From NCBI GenBank assembly GCA_963691655.1, contig OY829327.1, positions 65,794,079 through 65,858,078 on the forward strand: a stretch of DNA of 64,000 nt. Reading direction: 5' to 3'. The translations under genes and the position numbers were made by a program. Shown here one piece after another: positions 1 to 10,030 of the stretch. Every line of letters starts with the position of its first letter. Positions within the stretch are counted from its first letter, which is position 1. The DNA is from Toxonevra muliebris. Lineage: Eukaryota; Arthropoda; Insecta; Diptera; Pallopteridae. Below the pieces are notes generated by a model. It was not told the DNA's origin and made no database searches. It was given only the letters and a program-made list of their open reading frames with translations.

Positions 1-271
1 GTTTTAAAACAAAATTGGTACCCCAGCAAGAAAAAAAATTATGGTTAACAAGAGTACAAATTTTAAGGTTGATATTTATTTAGTTATTTTTGATGTGATA
101 ACATCTTTACTCGGGGCTGAAGGAAAATTTATATGAATTGATAGAAATCAAAATCAAATGTCACGTCGGTTTCGTGTGAGGTTTCATAGTATGAGTGAGT
201 TTATAAGTGTGTGTATAAGTTGTTGCATCGCTTAGAAAAAAAAACTCCAAAATATTAGCTGCCAAATCCAT
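1..271. other. AT-rich stretch without a recognised feature
   Basis: No open frame, RNA signal or repeat that I recognise. It is AT-rich fly-type DNA with short A and T runs. Confidence 0.4.
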
Positions 272-348
272 GACGCTATAGCCTAGTTGTCTAGTGCGTC
301 AGCAAGTACGCAGTCATTTGTGGCCAAGGTTCAAATCCCGCTAGCTTA
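272..348 (+). repeat. tRNA-like relic (SINE head or tRNA pseudogene)
   Basis: An A-box-like TAGCCTAGTTGTC at 279-291 and a B-box-like GGTTCAAATCCC at 328-339 are spaced as in a tRNA gene. The acceptor ends pair poorly and a T/A-rich run follows, so a decayed tRNA or the 5' head of a tRNA-derived SINE is more likely than a working tRNA. No anticodon can be assigned with confidence. Confidence 0.45.
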
Positions 349-440
349 TTTTTTAATTTTTTTTTAAAAAAAGTTCAGTTCTACAAATTTAAATGTTTTT
401 AAAATTATAATAATGCTATATTTATCTTTTGTATATATAA

Positions 441-1210
441 CACGGTGCGACAGTAAAAAATACCTGGGAAGTGGTACTATTGTTCTTGTAGGTCTTGTCG
501 AGTAAAACAAGAATCTGTGGGCTGGAACATGGCTTTATTCTAAAAAGGTAATAACGAGTAAAACGCAAGTTTGTTTTTAAAAATCGGTAAGTAATTGACT
601 GAGTTATTAAACTTTTTATGAAAACAAATTTTTTTGCAAAAATACAATTTTTGGCCATTCAACTCAAAAATGTGTGATTAACAGTTATTTTTTAAAATTC
701 AGCACCATCAGTTTCTCGTTGAAGCAATCAACAATATTCTGAAATCATTTTTATTTTATTTTTTCCTTCGAAGCGCTTTTCAATTGTAGCCATTTCTTGG
801 TGAAAATGTTCGCCCAGGTTATCTAAGAAGAAGTCTAAATGCGAATGCAAGAAATTAATTTTTAGGGACATGTTCCAGCCCATTTTACCATACGCACTTA
901 AAAATTCATTAACAACCGTGACATAGTCGTCACTTTTGTGATTACCAAGAAAATTATCGTATAGCGCAACAAAACTTTTCCATGCACGTTTTTCAGTACT
1001 ATTTTCCGATAAGAAACTGAAAATCTGTTGATAATTAACTAAGTTACAGGCTTATAAGGTCCGCGAAACCGGGTTTTTAACGATAAATCAAGATTTTGGG
1101 GGTGTTTGAAAAATTTCACACACAGAGTCTTGTTTTACTCGACAAGACCTACAAGAAAAATAGTATCACCTCCCAGGTATTTCCACTTCACTAAATTTTG
1201 TAACACTGTG
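441..1210. mobile_element. Inverted-repeat element carrying a captured coding fragment
   Basis: Arms of about 80-90 bp at 441-520 and 1120-1210 are inverted copies of each other. Both contain the core TAGGTCTTGTCGAGTAAAAC in opposite orientation, and both carry TACCTGGGA/TCCCAGGTA further out. The interior holds a minus-strand coding relic (692-1033). This is the architecture of a foldback or TIR-type DNA element about 770 bp long. I found no convincing target-site duplication and no transposase. An alternative is two inverted copies of one repeat that arose by local rearrangement. Confidence 0.55.
692..1033 (-). pseudogene. Relic of a widespread invertebrate repeat-encoded protein (WNMSLK / FLHSHLD family)
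   Basis: Read on the minus strand, this stretch is open for about 100 codons with one internal stop. It encodes in order an AWKSFVALYDNFLGN segment, the block KMGWNMSLKINFLHSHLDFF, a shortened NLGEHFHQEMATIEKRFEGK segment and EYC-stop-LLQRE. I recognise this block from many predicted uncharacterised proteins in insect, hydrozoan and other invertebrate genomes, where it looks repeat-borne; I know no assigned function. The usual spacer between NLG and the GERFHQ-like motif seems to be missing here. A second short match to the GWNM motif lies in opposite orientation at about 516-533, inside the left arm of the surrounding inverted repeat. It is clearly non-functional as it stands. The family match is from memory and needs a search. 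Confidence 0.55.
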
Positions 1211-1600
1211 TAATCGTAGAGTACGTTTGCAATCGTGTAACTTTTGAACGACTTGACCGATTGAAGTCATTTTCCCAGAGAATGAGCATAGCTATTCATA
1301 AAGGTTTTTGGGAAAGTGGGCGAGACACCTGTCATACAATCCTAATACTTTTTTAGGTATATCTCAAGAATCATTTATAACACAGTACTGAAATTTGGTA
1401 CAAGAACGTGAAATAACAATGCTATGCTACAGAACAAATATGGGTGAGATTGATAAAGGGTATAACCTTCCATATAACCTGAATTTTTATTACGGGATAT
1501 CTTAGTAGCCATTTATGGTACGGTATTAAGATTTAGTAGGGAAGAATTATTTTTCTGTACCGGATTTAAAAAGTTCTTTCAGTTTGTTGGGTTAGTGGGT
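1211..1600. other. Stretch without a recognised feature
   Basis: No coding potential or repeat structure that I can support. Confidence 0.35.
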
Positions 1601-1604
1601 GTGG

Positions 1605-1945
1605 CCCCATGTTGTACTTCTATTTTCCACTACTTTTTCTACTAATATATTCCACTACTATTTTACTACTTTTTCTACTACTATTTCCTACTACTTTTTT
1701 ATATCTTTTCTATTACTATTTTTTACTATTATTTCTTCTAGTATTTTCCACTCATTTTTTACTATTTTTTTACTACTACGTTTCATTATTTTTCTACTAC
1801 TTTTTTTACTTCCATTTCTACCACTTTTTTACAACAATTTCTAATGCTATTTTCTATTCCTTTACTACTACCTTTTCCACTACTATTTCTACAATTTTCT
1901 CTACATTCCCATTCCTTTTTCTATTATTGTTTCTACTACATTATG
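1605..1945 (+). repeat. Pyrimidine-rich degenerate TTCTACTAC tract
   Basis: Roughly 340 bp built from variants of TTTTTCTACTAC with almost no G on the + strand. Two open frames cross it only because the repeat lacks stop codons; their products are simple F/Y/L/S-rich strings. It is best read as a degenerate microsatellite or minisatellite. Confidence 0.75.
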
Positions 1946-2099
1946 AAATATTTCAAGAATCAGCCTAGAAATATATGTATTTATTGTTAGCATATTTTGC
2001 ATGAAATCATTATTTTGAAAGCAGAAGTAATGTAAGCTTTCATTTTTAAAATTTAATTATCAAAATATTGATTTGAGATTTTCATTTATAATGATTCAA

Positions 2100-2575
2100 T
2101 TCAATTTATTATTATTATTAACAAGAATGCATTATAGGATAATTCATTTAAGAGGTAGGTACATAGATTTCACTTAGTTAATAATAATTGGCTTACATTC
2201 TGTATCTCAAAGAACTAGTGGCGAATGTTAAGTATATATGTAGACATTGATCTTAAACAATACATGGGGTCAAATACACAAAAGGATAATAGTCAATAGT
2301 AAATTATATAAAAGTAGTTATTTAATTTATCACTCTAATAAGCGAGTTTACTTCAGTAATGTTAAAATTTAAAAACCACAACTTCACCTCGTTAAAAACA
2401 CTTTTATTACGAAGATTTCTAATTTTATTTGGAAGGCAATTAAAAAGTCTAGGAGCTACTGAAGCATAAGAGTGCAAAAAATGATGCAGACTATGCGATG
2501 GAATTGTCGCCATGCTTTGACTGTTTTTCTAAACTCATAATTCGATCTGCTGTTGTAAAGGTAACCAGACTTGCC
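2100..2575 (-). pseudogene. 3' end of a LINE reverse-transcriptase ORF (CR1/Jockey-like)
   Basis: A minus-strand frame at 2322-2513 carries YASVAPRLFNCLPNKIRNL followed by NKSVFNEVKLWFLN. This is the typical C-terminal block of non-LTR retrotransposon RT ORFs, with the pattern P-x-L-[FW]-N-x-L-P-x-x-I-R followed by F-x-x-x-L. Just upstream, in another frame, YNSRSNYEFR fits the preceding conserved block, so there is a frameshift. The putative 3' end lies near 2107-2125 in a TTATTATTATTA run, as in LINE tails. It is on the same strand as the LINE at 4904-8172 and could be that element's distal 3' part, separated by inserted DNA. Confidence 0.6.
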
Positions 2576-4903
2576 AAAATAAACTTTTAAAACTTAAAAG
2601 AAATACAGGTGTTTAAGCGGAAGAATGTTTAAATTTTTGAAAAGTGGAAAACTATTTTCAAGACGACTTTTTTTATTAACAACTTTTCCGGAAAATGCCT
2701 TTAAGATAGTTTCACCATCATCCTTTAAGCTACTTATTTGTTCATTTAAGTTGGACTTGTTTAAAATACTGTTAACAAGCTGCCATTCCTTTTTAATATC
2801 ACCCTTAATTCAGTTGAATTCGTTAAGATAATAATTCTACTTACAGGTGGACGTCTCCTTCGCAATTTCCTTACAGAGCTTTTTATAGCGTGTTTTAAGA
2901 CTTAAATTTATTGGACACTTCATACTTTTTTTGTAAAGTTTATTCTTGTAAACTATTTTTTTCATCAATTCAGAAGTCATCCTTTAACTTTTTTAAATTA
3001 GAAGTTTTGCTAATTCTTTTAGTTGTTATGGACAGGGCGTGGGCGAAAGCCTACGTTGGGCCCTTAAGCGGCACAGGTCGCCTAAAAAGACGGCATGTTT
3101 TTTTTATTTTTATTTTTTTTTTGGTTAATTTTTGATGCCGCTGTTGTGGTTGGAAAGCCACAACCACAACAAAAACACGAAACGTCAAATGTGTGGAGCT
3201 TGTGGTAGGAATAGACCAGGGATGATTGGATAAGGTAGGGCTGGATCATGTGTGGATGTAAGATGAGCTTTTTGTGGATCGTATAGAATGAAAAGGAAAT
3301 AGGAAAGAAAATATCCTAGTGATTCCGTTGGGGTTGCTAAGGAAAAGGTACGATTATGTTTTATATATAAGTATTAAGAGAAATTTAAATTTGTTTAAAT
3401 TTAAGTATATAGAAATATTAGGTTATATATTAGGGTAGAACTAGAGAAACGGATTATTACTGTCTGAGAATTAAGTGCGGGAAGGCCATAGTGCCAGGAG
3501 TTAAGTGTGCAGTGTTATGTAAAAAAAAGTGAGAAATTAATTTTAAGTGAGCTGTATCGTCAACGTGTGGGCATCTCCAGGAAAATTTATCGAGGGATCT
3601 ATGCACCAAGTAATGTGAGTGATAGTGTATGTAAAGTAGTTAAGAGAACGTATTAGAAGTTTTTTTTTGTGTATTTGGTAGAGACCCAAAATAAGTACGG
3701 GTAGCTGAAGTGACTCCATATAATAACAGAATAGTCTGTGTACTCTTGAAAGCATTAGGGACTCGAGCTACAATAAAGGTATTGAGGATCCAGAGTTCCG
3801 GCCTCCCGCACGATAACACAGCAACCCATATTCCAAGGGGATGGTGAATATTTAAATAAAGAAGCACATATACACACATAAACAGATCAGCGAAATTGTA
3901 TGTAACGAAATAATTTTAAAGTGCACGTAGTGACGTCACGTTTCTGCTAAGTCTTTTGTGTTGCATGTAGAATATTCGAACCAAGAGACGTATACCCATA
4001 TTTAATATTAAGATCATTATTCATTTATTTATATATATATATATTTAGTTTTTTTTGTTATTTTTATTTAAATTTTTTTTTGTGAGAGATTTTGTGATCC
4101 TACAAAATTTTAGCATTTTTTTTTTTTGCATTCCTTTTTTTTTGAAACAAACCAATTGGAAAATTTTCGTAAGCCAGGCAAACCAAATACCCGTACTTAG
4201 TACAAGATTATCCGGATAACGCCTATTGCGTAAAATACTGAGACCATATTTAATAGAGCTCTGTTAGGTAGGGTGAAGTGTCGGTTAAATTTTCTTGAGG
4301 CCGAAAAACCAAACGGCTATTTAGGGTATCTGGTACCAAGGTCTGAAAATTGAGTTAATCCTAGTACAAAACAAAGGAAAGTGCTAAAGTTTGAGGAGTT
4401 AAGTTTTTTTTTGATTTTTTTTGTGGTCAATGTTGAGTTAAGTTAATATTAGGATTTAAGTAAGATTTTTTTTTATGTATTTTCAAATATGCCAAATTCA
4501 AATATATCTGTATAAAACAAGGTAATCGAATGAATTGGTAATTTTTTTATGGATAACGGTGGTGTATCGATGGTTGGAAGAGAAATGAGATGAGTGAAAG
4601 GTGAAGGGGGGGGGGGGCAAAAGGTTAATAGGCCAATTGAGGGCGCTACAAAAAGGATAACGAGGTAATGATAATGTAGCGAAGGTTGGGAGGGCGAATA
4701 AGGAAGTAGGAGCGGAACTGCAGGATAGAGAGGAAAACAATTTATTGAGTTGTATGAGTGTGGCGTGTGCCGCAGACACACTTATTGTTATCCCCTCGAC
4801 CTGGTGTGGCGGGTTAAAAAACCCCCACCCGAAAACTCTGAGGTAGCTGGAAGGCCACATCAGGTACGATGACAAGGGGTAGTAACATAGTGCACAGATC
4901 AGT
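2576..4903. other. 2.3 kb without recognised genes, possibly inserted into a LINE
   Basis: The stretch lies between two same-strand LINE pieces and may be one or more elements inserted into it. It contains a 10-bp-arm hairpin (GTTGTGGTTG at 3143-3152, CAACCACAAC at 3161-3170), poly-A/T runs, a (TA)n run near 4030, a G12 run near 4606 and a GC-richer block at 4740-4890. Small minus-strand frames at 3640-3879 and 4473-4875 have no family features that I know. No terminal repeats were identified. Confidence 0.35.
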
Positions 4904-5008
4904 AAGATCTGTAAGTCGAAGGATCTTGTTCAATGTAGACATTGTCCCAGCATTCAAATAAAAGTAAATTATTCAATGTAGAAAAATCAGTTTTAGGTAT
5001 AACATAAC

Positions 5009-6164
5009 CAGTGTTGCCATATTTTTTTGGTAAAAACTGTAAAAAGTAAAAACAAAAACTGTATTTTGGAAAAAAAAAACTGTAACATATAAAAACAAAA
5101 AAAAAAAAAACAAAACTAGAGTTTTTAATTTGAAAAGTTTTTCAGTCACTTGCCCATCATTCCACCACAATTTCAAAATTTAATAGGTCCAATAATATAA
5201 TAGTTTCCGCATGTTTGGGAGATTCTATGCTTTCTTGAACGAGGCAGAAATTTTAAATCCTATAACTTTTGGGAAACCTAATACAATAATGGTGCAAAAT
5301 TTGGAAAAAAAAATTCGCTCATTAGGCATGATTCGGAAATAAAAAACAACGAACATACAAATGTTGTATTACTTAATATTAAACCAGTTTTTATAACACT
5401 TTCATCCAAAAAAAAAATTAAGTTATTTGATTTGCGTTATTTGTCATAACGACAACAACAATCAGCCATCAGACTGTTTTTGTATTAAAAAAATAGCGTT
5501 TAACTGGTGTCAGATTCTACTCGCAAAAATGTTCTGGAATAGTTAAAATTAATTTATTTAAATAAATATGTAACAATATTAATAAAAATAAAAACTGATT
5601 CCTTTAAAATTAAGTAAAATAAGTCACTAAAAAAAGAAACAAATTCATTTAAAATGTATAAAGCAAATGTATGTTATTATTATTATTATTAATAAGAAAC
5701 ACGAAATAACATTCTTGTTATGACCACTTAAAAAATTAAATAAACATTCCTGGGTCCGATTTTTTGAGTAGTCATAGTTCACCAGTAATCAATACTACAA
5801 TTTTAAAAGCTCTCAAAATGGTTTCATCAAATTTCTTGTACATTTCTCTTGATGCTACAAAGTTTGTTAAATTTTATATTTTTTTTAAGTAAGTCTTTTG
5901 TTCTTTTCAGCTAATTTTCGAATTTTAGTTTTGTTAGTATTAATTTGGTGAAATATTCTTTCCACATTCGCTACCTGCAAGTGCTACCCTGAAATACAAT
6001 TACATTTTTATGATAACCAAAACATATTTAAGTCTATTCTGCATATTAATGCAAAAACTGTAAAATTGGGGAATAAACTGTAATATTTGAGGGAAATCTG
6101 TAAGACTGCATGCCGACCGAAAAAACTGTAATTTACAGATAAATCTGTCAATATGGCACTGCTG
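5009..6164 (-). mobile_element. hAT-superfamily DNA transposon remnant with 8-bp TSD
   Basis: The element begins CAGTGTTGCCATAT and ends ATATGGCACTGCTG, a terminal inverted repeat with a few mismatches. It is flanked on both sides by the identical 8-bp direct repeat AACATAAC (5001-5008 and 6165-6172), the diagnostic length for hAT. It sits inside the minus-strand LINE. The interior is AT-rich, with repeated AAAACTGTAA-type motifs near both ends and a surviving piece of transposase at 5885-5980. Confidence 0.85.
5885..5980 (-). pseudogene. C-terminal hAT transposase dimerisation-domain relic
   Basis: The minus-strand frame reads ANVERIFHQINTNKTKIRKL and continues to a stop. This matches the hAT C-terminal dimerisation block, whose family pattern is SNVERxFSxxxxIKTKxRxxL. 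It is the only part of the transposase that I can still read, and it lies near the left end of the element, as expected for the 3' end of a minus-strand gene. Confidence 0.75.
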
Positions 6165-6172
6165 AACATAAC

Positions 6173-6976
6173 CAGTATTTGGTATTAAGTTTTTACTTAT
6201 ACAATAACAATATTGTCAAAACTCAAACACGTTAAACAGTGATCGGATATATGAAAGTTTGCAACATAACTATAAACAGATACATAATTAGACTTATCTA
6301 AACGCACAAATATATGATCAATACAAGTTAAAGAAGATGAAGTAATACGTGTTGCATGATTAATACAGGACTCGAGACCAAAAGTAGACAGAGTTAATAA
6401 ATAATTGTCCACAGTAGTAGCGTTTTGCAGAATATTTAAATTGATGTCACCTAAAAAAACTAAATTGCCTGTAGTGTCATGCGACAACAACCCATTTAGA
6501 TCCTTTAAAAATACTTCATTGCAATTATTATCATGAAACCTGTACATGCATATAAAAGTGAATTTTTGGCAATTTATCAGGCATTTTACCTTTACAACAT
6601 CAGGGCTAATAAAATTTAAATAAGATAATTCACAATCCAATTCTTTGATAACAAGGACCGTCACTCCTCCAGCCGCATACTCATTGTTGCAATTAGCAAA
6701 AAAAATTATTCCCAGGAATGTCGAAAAGTGACTTTTCCTCATCATAAATCCATGTTTTTGTTAAGAAGATGAAGTCAGACTTTTTTATACAAAAGAATTA
6801 AGGTGTAATAGAATATTATCAAAGTTCTTGCGCATACTCCTAATGTTTTGATGGATAATATAAAAACTACTCAAGTTGACTGGGTTGTATGAAATATACT
6901 GAAAATTTACATTTTTGCAATTAGCGTAAGGAATATTAAACAAATTTACTTGAGGATCAGGGTTAATATCATTCAT
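6173..6976 (-). pseudogene. LINE ORF2 endonuclease (apurinic-type) relic
   Basis: Two minus-strand frames together give an exonuclease-endonuclease-phosphatase fold. The first (6785-6976) has YIIHQNIRSMRKNFDNILLHL, the usual N-terminal N-x-R-S block. The second (6197-6745) has the GGVTVLV segment, LVFLGDINLNIL (catalytic GD-x-N), the T-IDHIFVR block and HISDHCLTCL (catalytic SDH). A TKTWIYDE-like segment lies in a third frame between them, so at least two frameshifts are present. In CR1/Jockey elements this domain nicks the target DNA to prime reverse transcription. The ORF2 start is taken as the ATG at 6974-6976, just downstream of ORF1. Confidence 0.75.
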
Positions 6977-6998
6977 GATTACAGGAAATATGGTTTAC

Positions 6999-8172
6999 TT
7001 AAATGTTTATTAAATTTTTATTAATTATATTTATATTTTGATCCTCAAATGAATTCACAACAATAGCATTATCACCTTCCTTTTTACGCATTAAAATATT
7101 ACCATTACTAACCCGTACAAATTTATAATTATTTTCTTTTTTTAATTTTTGAGCAGCCTTTAAAAGATTTCTAGTAAAATTCGGTAAACTATTATTTACA
7201 TAGATATTATTGCTATGTTCATTACCAAACTTAGCAGATAAATTTTTTTTGTGTAAATACTTTTTCTTCATAATTTCTTTTTTTCTGTTAAGGGATAAAA
7301 ATTTGACGCATAAAATATTAGATGCGTAAGTTGCTGTATTTGCTCTGTTATTTCTTATTTTCTTAACATAACAATCGTCAATGTTATCAACAGTGATGTC
7401 AGAATTCAATCCTACTGTGAAAATCTTCATAGCAGAAGCGAGAGCATTATTATTATTAATGTTTGGAACACCAACAATTTCAATACACTTTTCGCTTCTC
7501 CTTTGTTTAAGATAGTTTACTTCATTATTAAGATCTTTAACTTTTTCTATCAGTTCATTCTTTTCCACTTGCAAAGTGTGTCTAATTGAAAAAGTATTTG
7601 CATTCATATTTTTAAGAGATAATATTTCATTATATACTAGCTCTAAGGTAATTACCGGTGACTGTGGAGTTTCGAAATTCTCATTGCTCTCTGCATTAGT
7701 GATGTTAACTTTAGGCTAAGGCCGAATCAGTTGCTGTTGTTGTATGATGTATTGTTGTGGTATCTGCCGTTGATTTTCAAGTTGTTGTACTGGATGACGA
7801 AAAGAAGACGAAGAGATAACAGCATTAATATTGTTGTTGACTTGCTGTAGTTGATTCTGCTGCTGTTGTACATTGTTCTGAAGCTGATTTAGATGTTGTT
7901 CTTGTAACTGCTGATAATGTGGACTAGCAGCCAATGATGGTATTGTGGGTAGAGAATTCTCTTTGTTTTCGTTTTTGTCGAACATTGCTTTTTCGCTAGT
8001 TTTACCAGGTATTGAAGATGTTACTTTAGAAACAGCTGGTGGTGAACGAAGAGAGGCACGCCTTAGAATAACGCAGGCACTGCATTTAAATTGCTTGGAA
8101 GTATTCATTGCAATTGCAGCACTTAACTTTTTCCTGATGTCTTCCAACTTTCAATTTGCAAATACACGGCAT
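6999..8172 (-). pseudogene. LINE ORF1 (CR1-like, PHD-like N-terminus), broken
   Basis: The best start is the ATG at 8172, giving MPCICKLKVGRHQEKVKCCN, a Cys cluster resembling the PHD-like finger of some CR1 ORF1 proteins. A stop follows after about 28 codons. A Gln-rich segment (7716-8147 frame) with QQQLQQ-type runs comes next. A coiled-coil-like start (EKNELIEKVKDLNNEVNYLK) and an ORF1 core with CIEIVGVPN, NILCVKFLS and YKFVRVSNGNILMRK (6999-7607) complete it. ORF1 proteins of this type bind element RNA. Stop codons separate the three parts. Confidence 0.65.
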
Positions 8173-9425
8173 TTTAAAATCATATGTTTTATTTGTTAAT
8201 TATTTATTAAAAAAGAAAAATATTACATTTATGTATAAAAAACTCAAATTCTCTGTTTTCAACCGACAGCTCTGCAAGTTAAATACTTTAAATATGTCAA
8301 TTTTGATACCTTATTTTGAAATCTAAGAATTTTTTTTTCAAATTCAATGTACGGACTTTAAGCTTGAACTTCCATTATCAACGTTTAATTTTAAACATTA
8401 AACTACTTCATTTTACCTCATTTAAATAAACTTCAATTTTCGCGCTTTTTCGGAGAAAGGGAACAACGCTAGTTCGTATATACATTATTTCTTGAATTTG
8501 TGTTAGTGAAAGCTAAAAACTTTGTTACTGTGTAGGAGTTTCCATCGACCCTGTCTTGCAGGGAAAGTGCGACAAGTGCAGAAAGAACTCCTTTCAGTTT
8601 TTTATAGAATTTTTAATCCTAATGCCAACAAGATTTTTATCTTATAATTGATATGGTATTAGCATTTTTTCCAAATAAAAATGTTTGCAAAAGAAAAATA
8701 TACAACTAATAAGTTAATAAACAAGATAATACTTATAATATAAAAAAAACATTAAAAAAAGTTGAAAATTAATCTTGACAAGTTTCGGAGATATGGATTT
8801 TTGAAGTGAAACTTCTTTAGCGAGGGTAAATCGAAAATTTTTCAACGGAAGTCGTGTTGTTGTTCTCATACGAAACTAATAAGAAACGAAGTTATGCTGT
8901 TGTTAGTGTTTAGCGAACGAAGTCATAAGGAGATCGGCTGCATACAATCTTGCAGAGAATCAACTTCTTGCAGTTTTATCTCAATGTGCTTTAGTGAGAG
9001 AGATTGATTCCATATAGCTGAATTTTCCTTTCGTTTGTTATATACGTGTACTAAGTCGTGTTTGTGCCGATAAGTGTAGAGAGTATAAACAGAAGAAAAG
9101 CAACAACAAAATAGAGAGAAGAGGACTGCAAAAACTTAAACAGTATGTTTTATCAATGTTTTCTAACAATTTTCTAATAAACAACATAGTTTCACTTCTA
9201 CTGCGAGTGCTTGCAGACCAGGGGCGGATACAAGGGGGGCAACAGGGGGAAATTTCCCCTCCCAAAAGATTTTCAAACACTTAAAAATTTAATAACTTAA
9301 ACAGGCAAAAAGGTGAACATAATTAGTTATTGTTGTTTTTAGTTACTTATTACGATTTACTTTCAATTATAAGAATAATGAATAATCTTGCTCATTAAAC
9401 CACTTTCCTTCTCTATGGAAATGTG
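8173..9425. other. Stretch without a gene; two possible transposon termini
   Basis: No coding region is supported. The 16-mer TGAAGTGAAACTTCTT at 8802-8817 recurs at both ends of an inverted-repeat element at 45363-45922. CAGGGGCGGATACAAGGGGG at about 9219-9238, followed by GGGGAAATTTCCCC, resembles the G-rich ends of hAT-type elements, but no matching second end was found nearby. Confidence 0.4.
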
Positions 9426-9429
9426 CAGA

Positions 9430-10030
9430 ATAATAATGATACCTAAACCAAATAAACCTGAAAACTCAGTGCCCTCATATAGACCTATCAGTTTGCTGGC
9501 AATATCCTCGAAAATATTCGAAGTAGAAGATTGCTAATAACACAAGAAAATAAGAATATAGTTCCGAATCACCAATCGTCATAAGCGCGGTACTTCTGAC
9601 CAATATAATCAATATTGTCACTGACTTTCTGGAACTCAAAAATATTGTTCTGCCATATTTTTGGACATTCAAGAAGCGTTCGAAAAAGTTTGGCATCAAG
9701 GGCTGTTATAAGAATTAAAAAAAATTTACTTTCAGTTCCATTTTATTTGGTCTTAAAGTTCTATGTCAAAGTAAATGATGTAAAATTAGCCAAATGTCAA
9801 GTGAAAGCCGGAGTACCACAGGGCAGTGTTCTGGGTCCTGCTCTTTATTCGATTTTTACCTGCGACTTGCCTGAAACTGATGATGTTACTATAGTTACTT
9901 ATCCAGACGATACTGCCATTTTAGCGTCAAATTAATCTCTAGAACAATCTTAAATTAAACAGAAGCTGCTAATCTAGTTCAGAAACAGCTCGATGACGTT
10001 CAACAATGGTTACTTCGTGGATGAGTGCTT
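9430..10030 (+). pseudogene. Jockey-like LINE reverse-transcriptase fragment
   Basis: Plus-strand RT blocks appear in order but in different frames: SVPSYRPISLLAISSKIFE, the ALDIQ-type palm strand as FLDIQEAFEKVWHQGLL, then the open frame 9615-9935 with KAGVPQGSVLGPALYSIF and the catalytic box as YPDDTAILASN. The catalytic Y-A-D-D is thus Y-P-D-D. A QKQLDDVQQWL segment follows near 10000. Upstream endonuclease and downstream thumb are absent, and stops and shifts are frequent. It is a short inactive piece of a Jockey-clade element. Confidence 0.8.

Larger units (their letters stand above)
4904..8172 (-). mobile_element. CR1-like non-LTR retrotransposon (LINE), minus strand, broken
   Basis: Reading from 8172 leftward the order is: a Cys-rich N-terminus of ORF1, the ORF1 nucleic-acid-binding part, the apurinic-type endonuclease start of ORF2, and a short endonuclease-RT linker. 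The RT core is missing. A hAT element at 5009-6164 interrupts the linker; the LINE frame resumes left of it with a segment of the type LNNLLLFECWDNVYIEQDPS. Several stops and frameshifts make the copy inactive. The clade call rests on a PHD-like Cys cluster in ORF1 and the style of the endonuclease. Confidence 0.65.

Noticed and set aside
272..348. Functional tRNA gene
   Set aside because: Boxes are imperfect, the acceptor stem pairs poorly and no anticodon arm is convincing.
1599..1968. Two long plus-strand frames rich in Phe, Tyr and Leu
   Set aside because: They follow a G-poor TTCTACTAC repeat that lacks stops; no domain and no plausible gene context.
4473..4875. Pro-rich minus-strand frames
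   Set aside because: They cross a G12 run and low-complexity DNA; no domain and two overlapping frames.
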